This document shows positions 53,328-64,000 of a stretch of 64,000 nt of DNA, one piece after another (within the stretch, counting starts at the first letter, position 1; each line of letters starts with the position of its first letter). Source of the DNA: Adiantum capillus-veneris (lineage: Eukaryota > Streptophyta > Polypodiopsida > Polypodiales > Pteridaceae); NCBI GenBank assembly GCA_014529385.2, contig CM043962.1:42874598-42938597 (forward strand), written 5' to 3'. The position numbers and the translations under genes were made by a program. Under the pieces are notes generated by a model that did no database searches, had not been told where the DNA came from, and saw only the letters and a program-made list of their open reading frames with translations.

Positions 53328-55631
53328 TGGAGAGGGGGAATGGGGAAACACACCCGGCACAAACACAAGGGCCTTTCGATAGCTCAGGGTATTCACAGCA
53401 CCCCTATGCTCTCGGAAAACACCTTCAAACACACAACTCACACTAGCAGACCACCGCCTGCTCGATTAACACTGCTCACACACTCCACAAAACCACCACA
53501 CGACGCACACTTGTTGCCATGGTCTATCTCCTCCCTTACACACACTCACAACAACTCGATCTCACTCTCTCATACAACATTGTCGGTCCGGGGGGGCACA
53601 CACTTCGTCACAGCCGGCATCGAGGGAAAACACAAGAGCAAGAGAAAGAGAAGGGGGGAAGGGGAAACAACAGCAAGAAGGGGCAACAACGACTCTATTG
53701 CACTCCACAAAACACCTGTACAAACTCACACTGCCATCACCATGGCCATTTACACAAGGAAAAGGCAAAGGGCTTGACAGGCACACTCCTCTGTCCAAAA
53801 ACTCCCCTTTGCAGGCTTCAAAACGGGCCCAAAACTAGGCCAAAAAGCTAAGAAGAAGCCCCTAATTTTATTCATTTTTTACTTTTATAGGGTGGGGGGG
53901 TTTAATTTGGGAAATTGCACTTTGATTGGTCCATATGGCACCCATTTTTGGTATCTTTTGGGGAGGGGGGCACCGCCTTATTCCATCTGCTCTCTTTCTC
54001 TCTTTTGCACTTTGGGGGGTGCATTAGCGATGTAGCTATTGCCCTTGGCATTTTTTATTTTTATCCTTCAATTTTTACCCTCTTTGGGCTTAGCCTTGCA
54101 CTACTCAATTTTTGACTTTGACCTTCTCCCTCTATCCGAATCCTCCTTGGCCCCTTTTGCTCTTTGGTCCATGCCTTTGCCCGGCTTTGATTTGTCCGGC
54201 CTTCTATCAACCCTTTTTCTCTTTGGCCCAATTGTCCTTCACTTTAGCCCTTAGCTTTGGTTGGCTTTGCACACCTTGGAGACCTCCGGATTTCCCCTCT
54301 CTCTCTCTCTCTCTATGCTCCATCTCTGCGGGACTTTCCTCTTAGCTAAGAGGGGGAGGCAATAGCGATGTCGCTATTGCCCCCTCTCTCTCCTTTAAAA
54401 TTTTGGGGCCCCATGGGCCCGTGGGAACTGCCGCGACACATCATCACTACCAAGCTTTCACATGCGAACGTGCCGCCTCAAGCGCCGCCTCATCTCGTCA
54501 AAAACCACCGCCATACGCCCCGCAGGGCTGCGCGCCGCTCGGCAACACCAACTCACAGCGCCGTTGGGCGTCCGCCATAGCTCACGGAGCTTGGAGCTCC
54601 CCACACTCCCTCTTGGTTACCTTATGGGGCCCCACACTCCCTCTTGGTTACCTTATGGGGCCTCAAGGCCTAGCCTATGAAGCACGTACTCCCGCTGCCT
54701 TGTTGCGCATATGGGGCTATGCCCGGAGCCACGTGGCAATTCCCAATGCCCTCGCCCTCAAACTCCATGGAAGCCTCCTAAAGAAAGTATATAAAAAAAC
54801 TTCTTTTGGCCTTTCTTTCCCAGGTTTTACTCCACCACCCCGGGGTCAGGTCTTCAAATAGCAAAGCCCTGCCTGGTTTTCACTGTGTTGGCTCCCGTGC
54901 CATGCAAACCCCACTGCATTCTGACTCTCTAGAGTTTGCTATCCAAGGCCACAAAAAACGGAAAAAATCATCTGCAATTGTTCACTGCGCACGGCTCCCA
55001 ACTCCATCTTTCTGTATCTGGCCGACCAAGCATCCGATTAACGTGCCGTCAACTCGTGCTAGCTCCACATAGTGCACACTATTACCGATAGCCTTGGCAA
55101 GGCCGAAACAATGCCCAATGGCACATTTTCCAGTGCGGTCAAAGGAGCTCAGACCTGGTCCCCGAAAAATCTTCAACTGACCATATCTTGCTAACCAGAG
55201 CTCTGATTCAGAATCCGAAAAGACAGGCATGCTCCACAACTCAAGCACTACACATGTATACACTGACATCAGGCTGGGCTACCTGTCCCCAGCTGCCCTG
55301 TCCGTCGGGAATCTGCTACCCACTCTTCCTCTAAACTGCAATATCTTGAGCACCGGGGCTCCATTTGACGAGCCGTCTGGACCGGCTTGGAAAGCACACT
55401 GAACACCACATTCTAGCACATAAAACTCACATCTCGGGCACAGTAGGCCACCAACCTACTTGGATCTTTGCAGCACACCTTTGGCCTAAAAAACCACTTC
55501 GAGCATACACCTCCGCTATCCTTGGGCTGCCCAGGGCCTTGGTACCTGCCCTAGCCTTCTGCACTGCACTCGACTGCTTCCTCTGCCTGTCATAGACCAT
55601 CTCCTAGCTCGGACCAACTTTAGCTGCACCA
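53328..55631 (-). repeat. 5' LTR of gag-only element (2304 bp)
   Basis: Collinear with 48978-51233. It is about 50 bp longer, mostly because a 32-bp piece (CCACACTCCCTCTTGG...) is duplicated at 54600-54663. A TATAAAAG box on the minus strand lies near 53883-53890. The 3' end TTTAGCTGCACCA borders the target repeat ACGT. Confidence 0.88.
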
Positions 55632-55635
55632 ACGT

Positions 55636-55975
55636 GCGTGTTTTTGGTTGTTTTGCATATGCTTTGGTGTCACAAACACAGCGTAGAAAATTGGATGATA
55701 AGGCTGTCAAATGTATTTTTGTTGGTTATAGTGCTAAAAGCAAAGGTTACAGGTTGTGTCATCCACAAGCAAAGTGTATTCTGGTTTCACGAGATGTTGT
55801 GTTTGTGGACAATTCTATTCAGCCCTTGCTGTCATGTACTAGAGACCTTAATGTGAGCTCACAAGACATTTATGACACTTTGTTTCCTCTTTTCAATGGT
55901 GGAAATTTGAATGTAAATTCCAATGAGGCAAATGTACAGTCTATGGGGGTTTCTAAAAATGATACATATTAGCCT
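55636..55975 (+). pseudogene. Copia-B integrase C-terminal region
   Basis: Continues the integrase from 47485: 'RVFGCFAYALVSQTQRRKLD', 'KCIFVGYSAKSKGYRL' and 'ILVSRDVVFVDNSI'. These are the conserved blocks between Copia integrase and RT. A stop ends the frame at about 55971. Confidence 0.87.
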
Positions 55976-56041
55976 ATTATTGATGCAGATGTACATGATG
56001 TACTTGATGAGGAAAGGGTTGAAAATGAGCAGGCTAGAGGT

Positions 56042-56995
56042 ATGCCAAAATGGCTGGTGCATACATTGCGTGACAGTAAATTGGATGCACCTTTGTCTAG
56101 TCGTACTCGTTCAGGTTCTCGCCATGCATCTTATGCATCAGACTGTTATGCTTTGGCTGTGTCGAGCTTACATGATGTTGAGGAACCTGTATCTTTTGAT
56201 GAAGCACAAAATTTGGAAAATTGGATGGCTTACATGCAATCAGAATATGATGCACTTATAGAAAATGACACATGGACTTCATGTGATTTGCCTCCTAGCA
56301 AAAAGGCCATTGGTACGAAGTAGGTTTACAAGTTGAAATGCAAGCCGGATTGTGAGATTTTGATCGCTATAAGGCTCGACTTGTTGCAAAGGGTTATGCA
56401 CAGCAAAAAGGCATAGATTATGAAGAGACTTTTTCTCCCACTTGTCGTATGACTACTGTGCGTTTTCTATGTGCATTGGTAGCTCATTTTGGTTGGGATG
56501 TACATCAATCAGAAATTGTTATTGCTTTGTTGAATGGTGACATATTTGAGGAAGTTTATGTAGCGCAGCCTCATGGTTTTGTCAAGAAAGGACAAGAGGA
56601 TAAAGTGTGCAAATGTAACAAAGCTTTGTATGGGTTGAACCAATCTCCCCATGCTTGGTATGAGAAGGCGGACATTCATTTGGTCAAACAAGGCTTTCGT
56701 AAACAGTCCGACAGAAAGCACATTGTATGTAAAGTGTGAGGGTGATGTACTTCTCATTGTGGTTCTCTATGTTGATGATTTGCTAATCAATGGACCAAAT
56801 GAGAGACATATTGCTGAATTTAAGGCTGATTTGAATGCTACTTTCAAGATGAAATATTTGGGGATGTTGCATCATTACATGGGTATACAGTTTAAGCAGT
56901 GTGATGGTGGTATTGCCTTGTGTCAAAAAAGTTACGTAGAGACATTGCTATGTAAGTTTGGACTTGAGGATTGCAAACCTATTTCCGCTCCCTGA
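56042..56995 (+). pseudogene. Copia-B reverse transcriptase
   Basis: RT blocks in order: 'NWMAYMQSEYDALIENDTW' (56215-56270), 'KKAIGTK' then a TAG at 56321 where the family has Trp, DRYKARLVAKGYAQ and 'GIDYEETFSPTCRM'. Next come 'LLNGDIFEEVYVAQPHGF', 'CNKALYGLNQSPHAWY', then after a frameshift 'VVLYVDDLLINGPNERHI' with an intact YVDD, and 'KMKYLGMLHHYMGIQF'. Two or more frame changes and one nonsense codon disable it. Confidence 0.9.
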
Positions 56996-57720
56996 ACACA
57001 GGTTTGAAATTGAGTCTTCATGATGCTGGTGATCCTACACATGTCACTCTTCACCAAACTGTTGTTGGATGCCTCATTTATGTATGCAACACGAGGCCGG
57101 ATATTTAGTTTGCAGTCTCACAAGTCAGGAAATTTATGCATACCCATGGTCTAAGCACTGGCAGGCTGTCAAGAGGATTTTCCACTACTTGAGTGGCACT
57201 TTACATCTTGGCTTGTTTTATCCCAAGGGGGGAACATTGCCGCTAGACTTACATGCTTTTTTGAACTGAGATTGGGCTGGTTGTTTTGACACGCGAGTGT
57301 CCACAAGTGGTTTTTGTTTCATGCTTGGCAGGTCAAGAAGCAACCTACTGTGGCCACTTCAAGTTGTGAGGTTGAATACAAGGCAGTCTTCACAGCTCCA
57401 GTTTAGTGTGAATGGCTCATACACCTTATGGTTGATGTGGGTGTTGGACGGGACACTGCCAACACTATCTACACTGAGAGTCAGACCGCATTGGCACTTG
57501 TGAGGAACCCAGTTTTTCATGCTCGCATAAATCACATTGAGGTGCATTACCACTATGTTAGGGAGAGACTCTCAGCAAGAGAGATCAGCTTGACTTATGT
57601 GCCAACACAGGACAACCTTGCAGATCTTTTCACAAAGGCATTGTCTTGTGAGAAGTTTGAAGCTTTCCGCAAAGCTTTGGGCTTACTCCCCTTTGTGGAC
57701 CGATCATGTCCTATGGCGCT
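56996..57720 (+). pseudogene. Copia-B RNase H domain
   Basis: After several frame breaks (CNTRPDI near 57090 with a following stop), the frame 57428-57700 is clear: 'YTESQTALALVRNPVFHARI', 'HIEVHYHYVRERLSAREISL', 'YVPTQDNLADLFTKAL'. The latter blocks are the conserved end of Copia RNase H. Confidence 0.87.
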
Positions 57721-57763
57721 TCCCTTTACTCTATGTGCTAGCTCTAGTTCACCGCATCACTCC

Positions 57764-57773
57764 AGAGGGGATT
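57764..57773 (+). promoter_or_regulatory. Copia-B polypurine tract
   Basis: AGAGGGGAT directly before the 3' LTR start TGTTACC. Confidence 0.8.
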
Positions 57774-58000
57774 TGTTACCATATACATGTGGTAGTGATG
57801 TGTGTGAACACACTTAGGACTGCCGGGGCATTTTTCCCTCACTAGGAGGTTTTTTCCCACGTGCATTGTATATACCCCCATCACTCTAGAGTTATCTATC
57901 TTTCCATTGCACACTAAGTAATACACTCTCTATTGTGTGCCTTGAGCTTCCTTTGTCTTCTCCAAGCTGTGTTTGTTTTCCTGCAACCCTAATTCCAACA
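57774..58000 (+). repeat. Copia-B 3' LTR (227 bp)
   Basis: Aligns end to end with 44736-44960 with scattered substitutions and a few 1-2 bp indels, so the insertion is not very recent. Confidence 0.93.
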
Positions 58001-58005
58001 GCTTG

Positions 58006-58436
58006 TACCCTTAGTTTTGCTTACAAGAGTCCAAACAACCTAAAGGCAATACAAAAGCCCGTAGGCATTGCATAACCAAGCTTGTAGCGAAAACACCCTG
58101 CGATATGACATGATTGCAAAACCAAAGGAAAAAACCACCAGTACTATAGGGAATAAAACTAGGGAGATACATCAAGAGCTAGAGAGATGGTCCTTGATGT
58201 TACCCATAGTGTTTGCGCTTGTAAGTAGCCCAAAACCCCCAAAATCAATCTCCAAATCTCCAAAGCCAACAAGCGCACCCTAACAAACAAAGTATAAAGC
58301 AACCCTGTATCAAAAGATCCAAGAGAGCGGAGATAGAAGCCTTCGCCATCTCTTGCAACAATCCGAGAGCTATGACAATCGTAACTTACAAAATGTATAT
58401 ACATATATATATATATATATATATACAAGATGTCAG

Positions 58437-58505
<69 letters not shown>
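58006..58505 (+). repeat. Dispersed repeat R, copy II, and (TC)n
   Basis: Continuation of 44700-44735 across the Copia-B insertion. At 58370-58385 it shows the uninterrupted EPRV-2 target (CTATGACAATC followed by GTAAC). It then has an AT tract (58400-58425) and TC dinucleotides (58439-58505). Confidence 0.82.
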
Positions 58506-58509
<4 letters not shown>

Positions 58510-58510
<1 letters not shown>

Positions 58511-58735
58511 ACTAAGAAATATATATTGCTAGATTCTCATGTCATGGGTCAATGGTGTTGAGGATTCGAAACTCTAGAGTCCCTTTACCAAGGTCCATGG
58601 GACACATATCCACATGACATCATAGCTTAAGTCAAGACTCTCCTGCATCATTGCTTATGCAATATGCTGCTCTCCACTTGTATAAATACTCTCTCTTTCA
58701 TAATCAAAACTATCCATTTTTTGCGAATTATATGT
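58510..58735. repeat. Segment S, copy 1
   Basis: Shares with 59355-59530 the blocks GGATTCGAAACTCTAGAGTCCC, ACCAAGGTC.ATGGGAC, CCACATGA.ATCATAGCTT and CATCATTGCTTAT. No coding potential. Confidence 0.75.
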
Positions 58736-59220
58736 AATATATCGTGTTCATTTTTCTCTGCTCTCTAATCGATCTTTGTTCTCAACAAATAGGCCAAAGG
58801 CTAAGGGAAATTACAGGAAAGGTTAAACGAACTAAAGGAGCCACATATTATCATAAAGAAACTAAAAAATGAAAATGAGAATGTCAAAAGAGACCTTACA
58901 TGGATGATGATAGTGCCATTGTCAGTGTCAGTGTCAGTGCCAGTGCCGCTTTCCTTTCCAAATCATTTGAATCTTTCATTTTCCATACCTTTGACCCACA
59001 CTTCATTTTTGGCCTACATAAGGCCCGAGTAAAGCTTGGGGGGTCCACTTTCAAATATGTAACTGTTGTAGCACATGAGTTCATCAAGAGAGTTTTTTTT
59101 ATTTCAAGAAAGTTATATGTTTACATCGAAAGAAGAGGTTTTAAAAATCATTTTTAGAAAGAAATCTACATGTTTTAAAAGAAGAAGGTTCGTTAATTTA
59201 TAAAAATGTGTATGAATTAA
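58736..59220. repeat. Segment T, copy 1
   Basis: Matches 61815-62290: GCTTTCCTTTCCAAATCATTTG, AATCTTTCATTTTCCATA, GGTTTACATCGA and the AAAGAAATCTA.ATGTTTTAAAAGAAGA blocks. A GTCAGTGTCAGTGTCAGTGCC microrepeat at 58920-58940 is specific to this copy. The 85-codon frame here is not conserved in copy 2. Confidence 0.75.
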
Positions 59221-59318
59221 ATGACTCCTCTTCGCCTTCGCCATCTCTTACAACAATCGAGTAGCTATGACAAGTAACTTGCAATATATATGTATATATG
59301 CAAGATGTCAGAATCAAT

Positions 59319-59361
<43 letters not shown>

Positions 59362-59555
59362 TTTTTTGCTAGAGTCTCATGTTAGGGGTCAATAGTGCTA
59401 AGGATTCGAAACTCTAGAGTCCCTCTACCAAGGTCTATGGGACGCTCCTCTAATCATGGCATGTCCACATGATATCATAGCTTCGGTCAAGACTCCCCTA
59501 CATCATTGCTTATCCAGTATGTCCGTCTAACATTTAGGATGTTAGAATTTTTCCT
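59221..59555. repeat. Repeat R end, (TC)n and segment S, copy 2
   Basis: Repeats CTTCGCCATCTCTT and ACAATCGAGTAGCTATGACAA (R right part), then ATACAAGATGTCAGAATC-like sequence, TC dinucleotides (59322-59357) and segment S. Confidence 0.75.
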
Positions 59556-61690
59556 AACGAAAGAGAAGCTACCGTCATCAATAAGGACTATTACAATTTA
59601 TAGCTTACCAAAATAATAAGTGATATCCTTTGCTTCCCAAGCATCTAGAATTGATGATATACAAAGCTTTATTGATTTCTTAAAGTCTTTTGGATATGTG
59701 GGTGTACTTGCTTGCTATCTTAGAATCTTCAAAAACTCGTCGAGAACTCTTCAAACCTCCATTCTTTTGTTAGCTACATCTTCTCTACTTTTTACACTTG
59801 TGGTTACAAGACAAAGCTCCTTCTAACAGTTCCACATTGCATTCACTTGTTTGCTACCATGGTTGCTTACAAATCTTATAGGCTAGCTTTGGAAAGACTT
59901 GGATTTTTCTTTAAATGTACCTAGGATTCCACCACGAGACCCCATCTTCGAGAGTATGCCCCTCTAATCTTTTTTCCTTTTTTTTTTTTTTTTTAGGAAT
60001 CAGAGGAGATGCTCAAGTTTATCTAATTTAAAAAGGAAAAGTCTCTATTTGCTTTGCAGCTAGCCTCTTCATTAGAGAGATCAACAAAATCTCTCTCTAA
60101 TATGTGGAAATTCCCGAAATACTCCTCAAATTTCAAATATTCCCAAAATACCCACGTACCTATTTCTAATTATTTGTTCCTTTTCGACAATCAAAATTTG
60201 TTTTTAAGTGCTTGGCCCGCTGCTGTTCGGGAAAAATGTGTCGCGGCTTAATATTGTGCCGTTTTAAATTTCAAAATGGCGGTTGAACTCAAGGAAAAAA
60301 GGAGAAATTCCGTCGCAAAATAGAGAGAGATAGTGTGAAAACCCAAAAAAAGTAGCCTGATCTTTATTCCTTTTTGGCGATTGAGATCCGTTTTTGAGTG
60401 GTTAATTAGCAATCTATCTCCAAAGACTCGATAACCAGCTCAAATTCTAGTTTAGGGAATTTATGACAAAATATTGAAACGGGGGGAGGCAAAAGACAGA
60501 ATGTTGTCTTGCAGATGCAGACAGATGGCGGTGCTCAGTAGCGGTGGTGGATTTTTGTTTTGGGCAAGTGTCTCCCAAGGCCAGGCTGACACGAGCGTGA
60601 TGGGGAGGGAGGCACATATTTTTTTAATTGATCGAGCTGCAGCTGAGTCGTCCAAGCGGTTTAGCATGGTGCAGGCAACAACATGATCACTTGCAAGGGA
60701 GTGCATTATGGGTGTTGCAAGGCTGGTACATGTAATGCATGGGAGCCAATCGACAAACCGCATGCTATAGTTTGTCTGATTGAAGGCTCAGCTAGGAGGA
60801 CGCAAGGGCTGCCTTGAAATGGCCAAAGATGCCCTCGCGATGAATGCGAAGACAGGTGAGCAGGCAAGGAATCTTGCCCATTGTCTATCCGGCTTCACGA
60901 CCTTTCGTTCACTCACCTGCACGCAAGGGAGCACCCTTCCCCTGATGCTACCAACCATACAATGAGCCCTTCAATTGATAGCATCACATGGTCGCGTTCT
61001 CCTCCTCCCCACGTTGTTCTGTCATGCCATTGGTGATGGTTGTGCATTGCCTGCTGTTCTCACGTCCTCCCCTAATGTCTTGGTCATTGTGTCTTCTCAC
61101 CTCCTTAATCAGCACAACACAAACACAGCCGCTGATTTTTTTCCTCTCACTCCATGCGTCACTACACTCATCGTGTCATCTGTCTTTCTTTCTCTGTCTC
61201 CAGGCGTCACTAGCCAATTCATCTCCAAAGCCTACGTAACAAAAACAAAATTATAGTTTTAGCATTTTCTAATGACAGGGAATCAGTCTTCTCACGAAAA
61301 CCTACAAATTTTTTCGTTTTTGGAGATATTTAATGTCATAACCAAGGGTATTTTGGGAATTTTCAAAAATTTGAAGGGCATTTTGGGAATTCACGAGAGG
61401 GTATTTTCAGAATTTTTAAAATTTGAGGGGTATTTTGGAAATTTTGACAAATTAGAGGGATCTTTTCCTTTTATAAATTTATGTTTATTTTGTGGGTTTT
61501 AAGACCATTTTCCTCCATTTCTTATTGCTCTCAACCGACATTTTTGAAATCGAAAATGCCACGATATTAAGTCGAGACACATTTTTCCCGAGCATTGATG
61601 CCCTTGGAAAAAAATTGTCGCTTTGAATAAATAAAAAAACTCTCTCTTTTCCTCTCTCTACCACATCCACGTGTCATGTCCATGCGAACT
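59556..61690. repeat. Noncoding region with inverted repeat pair
   Basis: Bases 60225-60310 and 61525-61610 are inverted copies of each other (GTTCGGGAAAAATGTGTCGC...GGCGGTTGAACTC). Motifs of the form TCCCAAAATACCC recur at 60130-60150 and, inverted, at 61345-61450. The ~900 bp between are of higher GC and include 60-90-codon open frames with no recognisable domain (60474-60686, 60780-60965, 60975-61256). It could be a rearranged DNA transposon. Confidence 0.5.
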
Positions 61691-61814
61691 CCCACCTCCC
61701 TCCCCTCCTTTCCCTTTCTCACTTAGTTTAGGTTTCATTGAAACTTTCACGAAAGTATCTTTGGTGATTCCTATAAAAACAAACTAAAGAAAGATTGGAG
61801 GGACATACACTCGT

Positions 61815-62088
61815 TTTCTCTGCACTCTGATTGATCTTCCTTCTCACCAAACTGGCACAAGGCTAAACAAGCTAAAGGAACCACAAATCATAAAGAACCA
61901 AAAATAACGAAAATGAGAATGCCAAAAGAGACCTTATACGGGTGATGAGAGTGTGTCGCTTTCCTTTCCAAATCATTTGAATCTTTCATTTTCCATAGTT
62001 TTACCACACTTCATGTTTGGCATACATAAAACGTGAGAAAAGCTTTTATTTTGGGTGTTTTTTTTTTTTTTTTGGTGTTGTGTGTTGT

Positions 62089-62124
<36 letters not shown>

Positions 62125-62290
62125 ATGTAGCTATTGAAGCACGAGTTCGTAAAGAGAGTCTTTTGATTTCAAAAAAGTTATAGGTTTACATCGACAAAAG
62201 AGGTTTTAAAAATAATTTTTGGAAAGAAATCTATATGTTTTAAAAGAAGAGGGATCATTTAACTCATAAAATTATCTATATGAAGAAATT
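61815..62290. repeat. Segment T, copy 2, with long poly-G
   Basis: Diverged copy of 58736-59220. A T run (62050-62066) and a G run of about 33 bases (62090-62123) occupy the place of the GGGGGGTCCAC site in copy 1. Confidence 0.75.
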
Positions 62291-63238
62291 ATATCTAAAT
62301 TCTACTTGAATACATGTGATATAGAGGGTTTTCTAATAGTGGAAGCCCTCAAAGTAAAGCATACAACTCATGAAGGCAATTGTGGAATATTTGGTAGATC
62401 TTATCCATTAGTGCCACATAGATTTTAATAATGAAAAATCCTTTTTCTTATAAGAAGGGCATTAACTACACGTATCTCATGTATTAGATATGTGGGTTAG
62501 TGTGAGAGAGGGTTGAGACCGGTTTTCCTATTTGTATAAAGAGGGGCATTGCACATGTGAGAGAGAGTTGGCATTTGTTTTTGTATTTCTATGAAGAGGG
62601 ACAATGTGCATTGCATCACACACTAGTCTCTTTCTCAACTTCTTACATACTTTCTCAACTTCTTACATACTGGGTCCTTTCACCATCCATTAATTAATTA
62701 ACTTTGAAGATTCTTTCCACCCTCCCATTTGCAAAAGCGAAAGTGTCTCATCGGCTCGTTCCCACGATGGTTGCTACGATGCAGATAGCTACGGCCCCCG
62801 CCTCCCCTTTGTCTCATGTCCTCGCCGTTCCAAGTATGCGCCCCCCTTGCGCAATGCCATCCCACAACATGGACGCAGTCTCATCCGCATTCCAGTTGGC
62901 AGACGACAGCCTTGCTTCCCTACACACTGACGCCGAGAGCTACGTTCCACTCGATCTGCAGCTTGCACTAATATGGATCATGGCGGCAGAGAGATGAGAG
63001 CACAAGAGGGACTGAGCCCCTGAAATGCTTTCGCTGCAGTTGCTTCCGAGCTCAGTATCGTTGCAAAAGAGCAGGAGGCCCATGCATACATGGGTTGCGT
63101 TCGTACGACGTCTCCATCCGCCCCACGCTCACCTCGACTACAACTGCGAGTCCCTGCACTGCAACTCTACACCCTCGCACAGCAAGTGTAAACATCGCTG
63201 ATGCTAGATGTCGACGACCCTCCATTCGCGTTCCACCT
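62291..63238. other. No gene recognised; GC-richer core
   Basis: AT-rich until about 62700. From 62740 to 63240 the GC content rises, and a 97-codon plus-strand frame (62704-62997) is open. It is Ala/Ser/Pro-rich with no motif, so I do not call it a gene. A CTTTCTCAACTTCTTACATA unit is doubled at 62633-62670. Confidence 0.4.
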
Positions 63239-63675
63239 GCGTGTCTCTCTCTCCCTCTCTCTCTCTGTCCACTCGCGATCCTATCTGTATATGCTAAAAC
63301 TATACTTTGAGTTGGTTATTTAAGCTAAGACGATAGCTTTGTGCATAACTCACTCCCTCTCTTCCACGTGCTGTATCCCCCCTTTTGACCTTCAAAAACC
63401 TAAGAGGATCTAATGAGATTCCTACAAAAGGAAATAGTAAAAAGATTGCGGGCACATACGTGTCTCTCTCTCCCTCTCTCTCTACTCGCGATCCTATCTG
63501 TATATGCTAAAACTATAATTTGAGTTGGTTATTTAAGCTGAGACGATAGCTTTGTGCATAACTCACTCCCTCTCTTCCACGTGCCGTATCCCCCCTTTTG
63601 ACCTTCAAAAACCTAAGAGGATCTAATGAGATTCCTACAAAAGGAAATAGTAAAAAGATTGCGGGCACATATGTG

Positions 63676-63706
<31 letters not shown>

Positions 63707-63893
63707 CCACTCGCGATCCTATCTGTATATGCTAAAACTATAATTTGAGTTGGTTATTTAAACTGAGACGATAGCTTTGTGCATAACTCACTCCCTCTCT
63801 TCCACGTGCCGTATCCCCCTTTTGACCTTCAAAAACCTAAGAGAATCTAATGAGATTCCTACAAAAGGAAATAGTAAAAAGATTGCGGGCACA
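63239..63893. repeat. Three tandem copies of a ~215-bp unit
   Basis: Units start at about 63239, 63459 and 63671. Each begins GTGTCTCTCTCTCCCTCTC and includes CGCGATCCTATCTGTATATG, GAGTTGGTTATTTAA and TCCACGTGC.GTATCCCCC, ending ATTGCGGGCACATA. They differ by few substitutions, mainly in the TC tract length, so the expansion is fairly recent. Confidence 0.9.
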
Positions 63894-64000
63894 TACTAGT
63901 CTCTTTCTCAACTTCTTATTATGTAGGTTGATGTTTCTAGTTCTTCTTTGTTACCCTTCACTTATCATCAAAAGTAAAGTTTTGATGGAACTCTAATTGA
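63894..64000. other. Window end, nothing recognised
   Basis: AT-rich sequence. CTAGTCTCTTTCTCAACTTCTTA is shared with 62618-62645. Confidence 0.4.

Larger units (their letters stand above)
48978..55631 (-). mobile_element. Gag-only LTR retrotransposon inserted in Copia-B
   Basis: Two long LTRs (48978-51233 and 53328-55631), TG...CA bounded, enclose a 2.09-kb interior whose only protein-like content is a minus-strand gag (53231-51643). Flanking ACGT (48974-48977 and 55632-55635) is a 4-bp target repeat. Removing the insert restores Copia integrase reading IGHVRVFG. The primer site lies beside the right LTR and a purine tract beside the left, both for minus orientation. No protease, RT or integrase: it is non-autonomous. 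Confidence 0.87.
44736..58000 (+). mobile_element. Copia-B: LTR retrotransposon with 5-bp TSD, internally invaded
   Basis: LTRs at 44736-44960 and 57774-58000 start TGTTACC and end CCAACA. The target duplication GCTTG is at 44731-44735 and 58001-58005. A primer site follows the 5' LTR and a purine tract precedes the 3' LTR. The coding order gag, protease, integrase, RT, RNase H is that of Ty1/Copia. A gag-only LTR element and a 1.49-kb tandem duplication interrupt integrase at 47486-55631. Without them the element would be about 5.1 kb, a normal Copia length. Confidence 0.93.

Noticed and set aside
62704-62997. 97-codon GC-rich ORF as a gene
   Set aside because: Low-complexity Ala/Ser/Pro composition, no motif, no neighbouring exon or repeat-family support.

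Overview
The window is repeat-rich nuclear DNA of a vascular plant. It has intron-split plant coding exons, plant-type Copia, Gypsy and LINE elements, and endogenous plant pararetrovirus (Caulimoviridae) sequence. There is no bacterial operon structure, rRNA, tRNA gene or CRISPR array. The mix of old nested elements, huge introns, long TC/TG microsatellites and caulimovirid relics would suit a large-genome fern or lycophyte, but the species is inference. Nearly every open frame is transposon or viral debris, or the shadow of a microsatellite.

Layout. 1-5.5 kb: minus-strand LINE (LINE-1 here) with ORF1, endonuclease, RT and C-terminal region, all frameshifted. 5.47-10.45 kb: plus-strand Copia relic (Copia-A) split by a minus-strand LTR element at 6226-9798 with 5-bp target duplications, itself invaded by another LTR family. 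11.09-22.59 kb: the only clear host gene, a hypersensitive-induced-reaction (HIR, SPFH/PHB) gene. Exons 1-3 lie at 11.1-11.7 kb and exon 4 at 22.5 kb. The 10.8-kb intron between them holds LINE fragments, an LTR palindrome with a hAT-like MITE, a pararetrovirus fragment (EPRV-1) and a long LINE-2 copy. 22.7-28.6 kb: degraded Gypsy element containing a tandem array of a SINE-like repeat and a 666-bp DNA transposon. 30.0 kb: an orphan coiled-coil ORF.

30.6-59.5 kb is a diverged duplicated block (LINE-3 fragments, a dispersed repeat R, a TC microsatellite) whose two copies were invaded differently. Copy I (32.3-34.5 kb) took up a 5.54-kb pararetrovirus genome (EPRV-2, 34522-40063). Copy II (42.1-58.5 kb) took up a probable solo LTR and a Copia element (Copia-B, 44736-58000, 5-bp TSD). 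Copia-B is itself interrupted by a 6.65-kb gag-only LTR retrotransposon, and a 1.49-kb tandem duplication spans that junction. 59-64 kb: duplicated noncoding segments, an inverted repeat pair, a long G run and a three-copy tandem repeat.

The copies of the duplicated block act as each other's empty sites, so several insertion boundaries can be read directly. The most unusual items are EPRV-2 (one apparent genome length bounded by a 32-bp direct repeat, no target duplication), the HIR gene with its TE-filled intron and duplicated splice donor, the SINE-like tandem array, and the nested Copia/gag-only/tandem-duplication structure.
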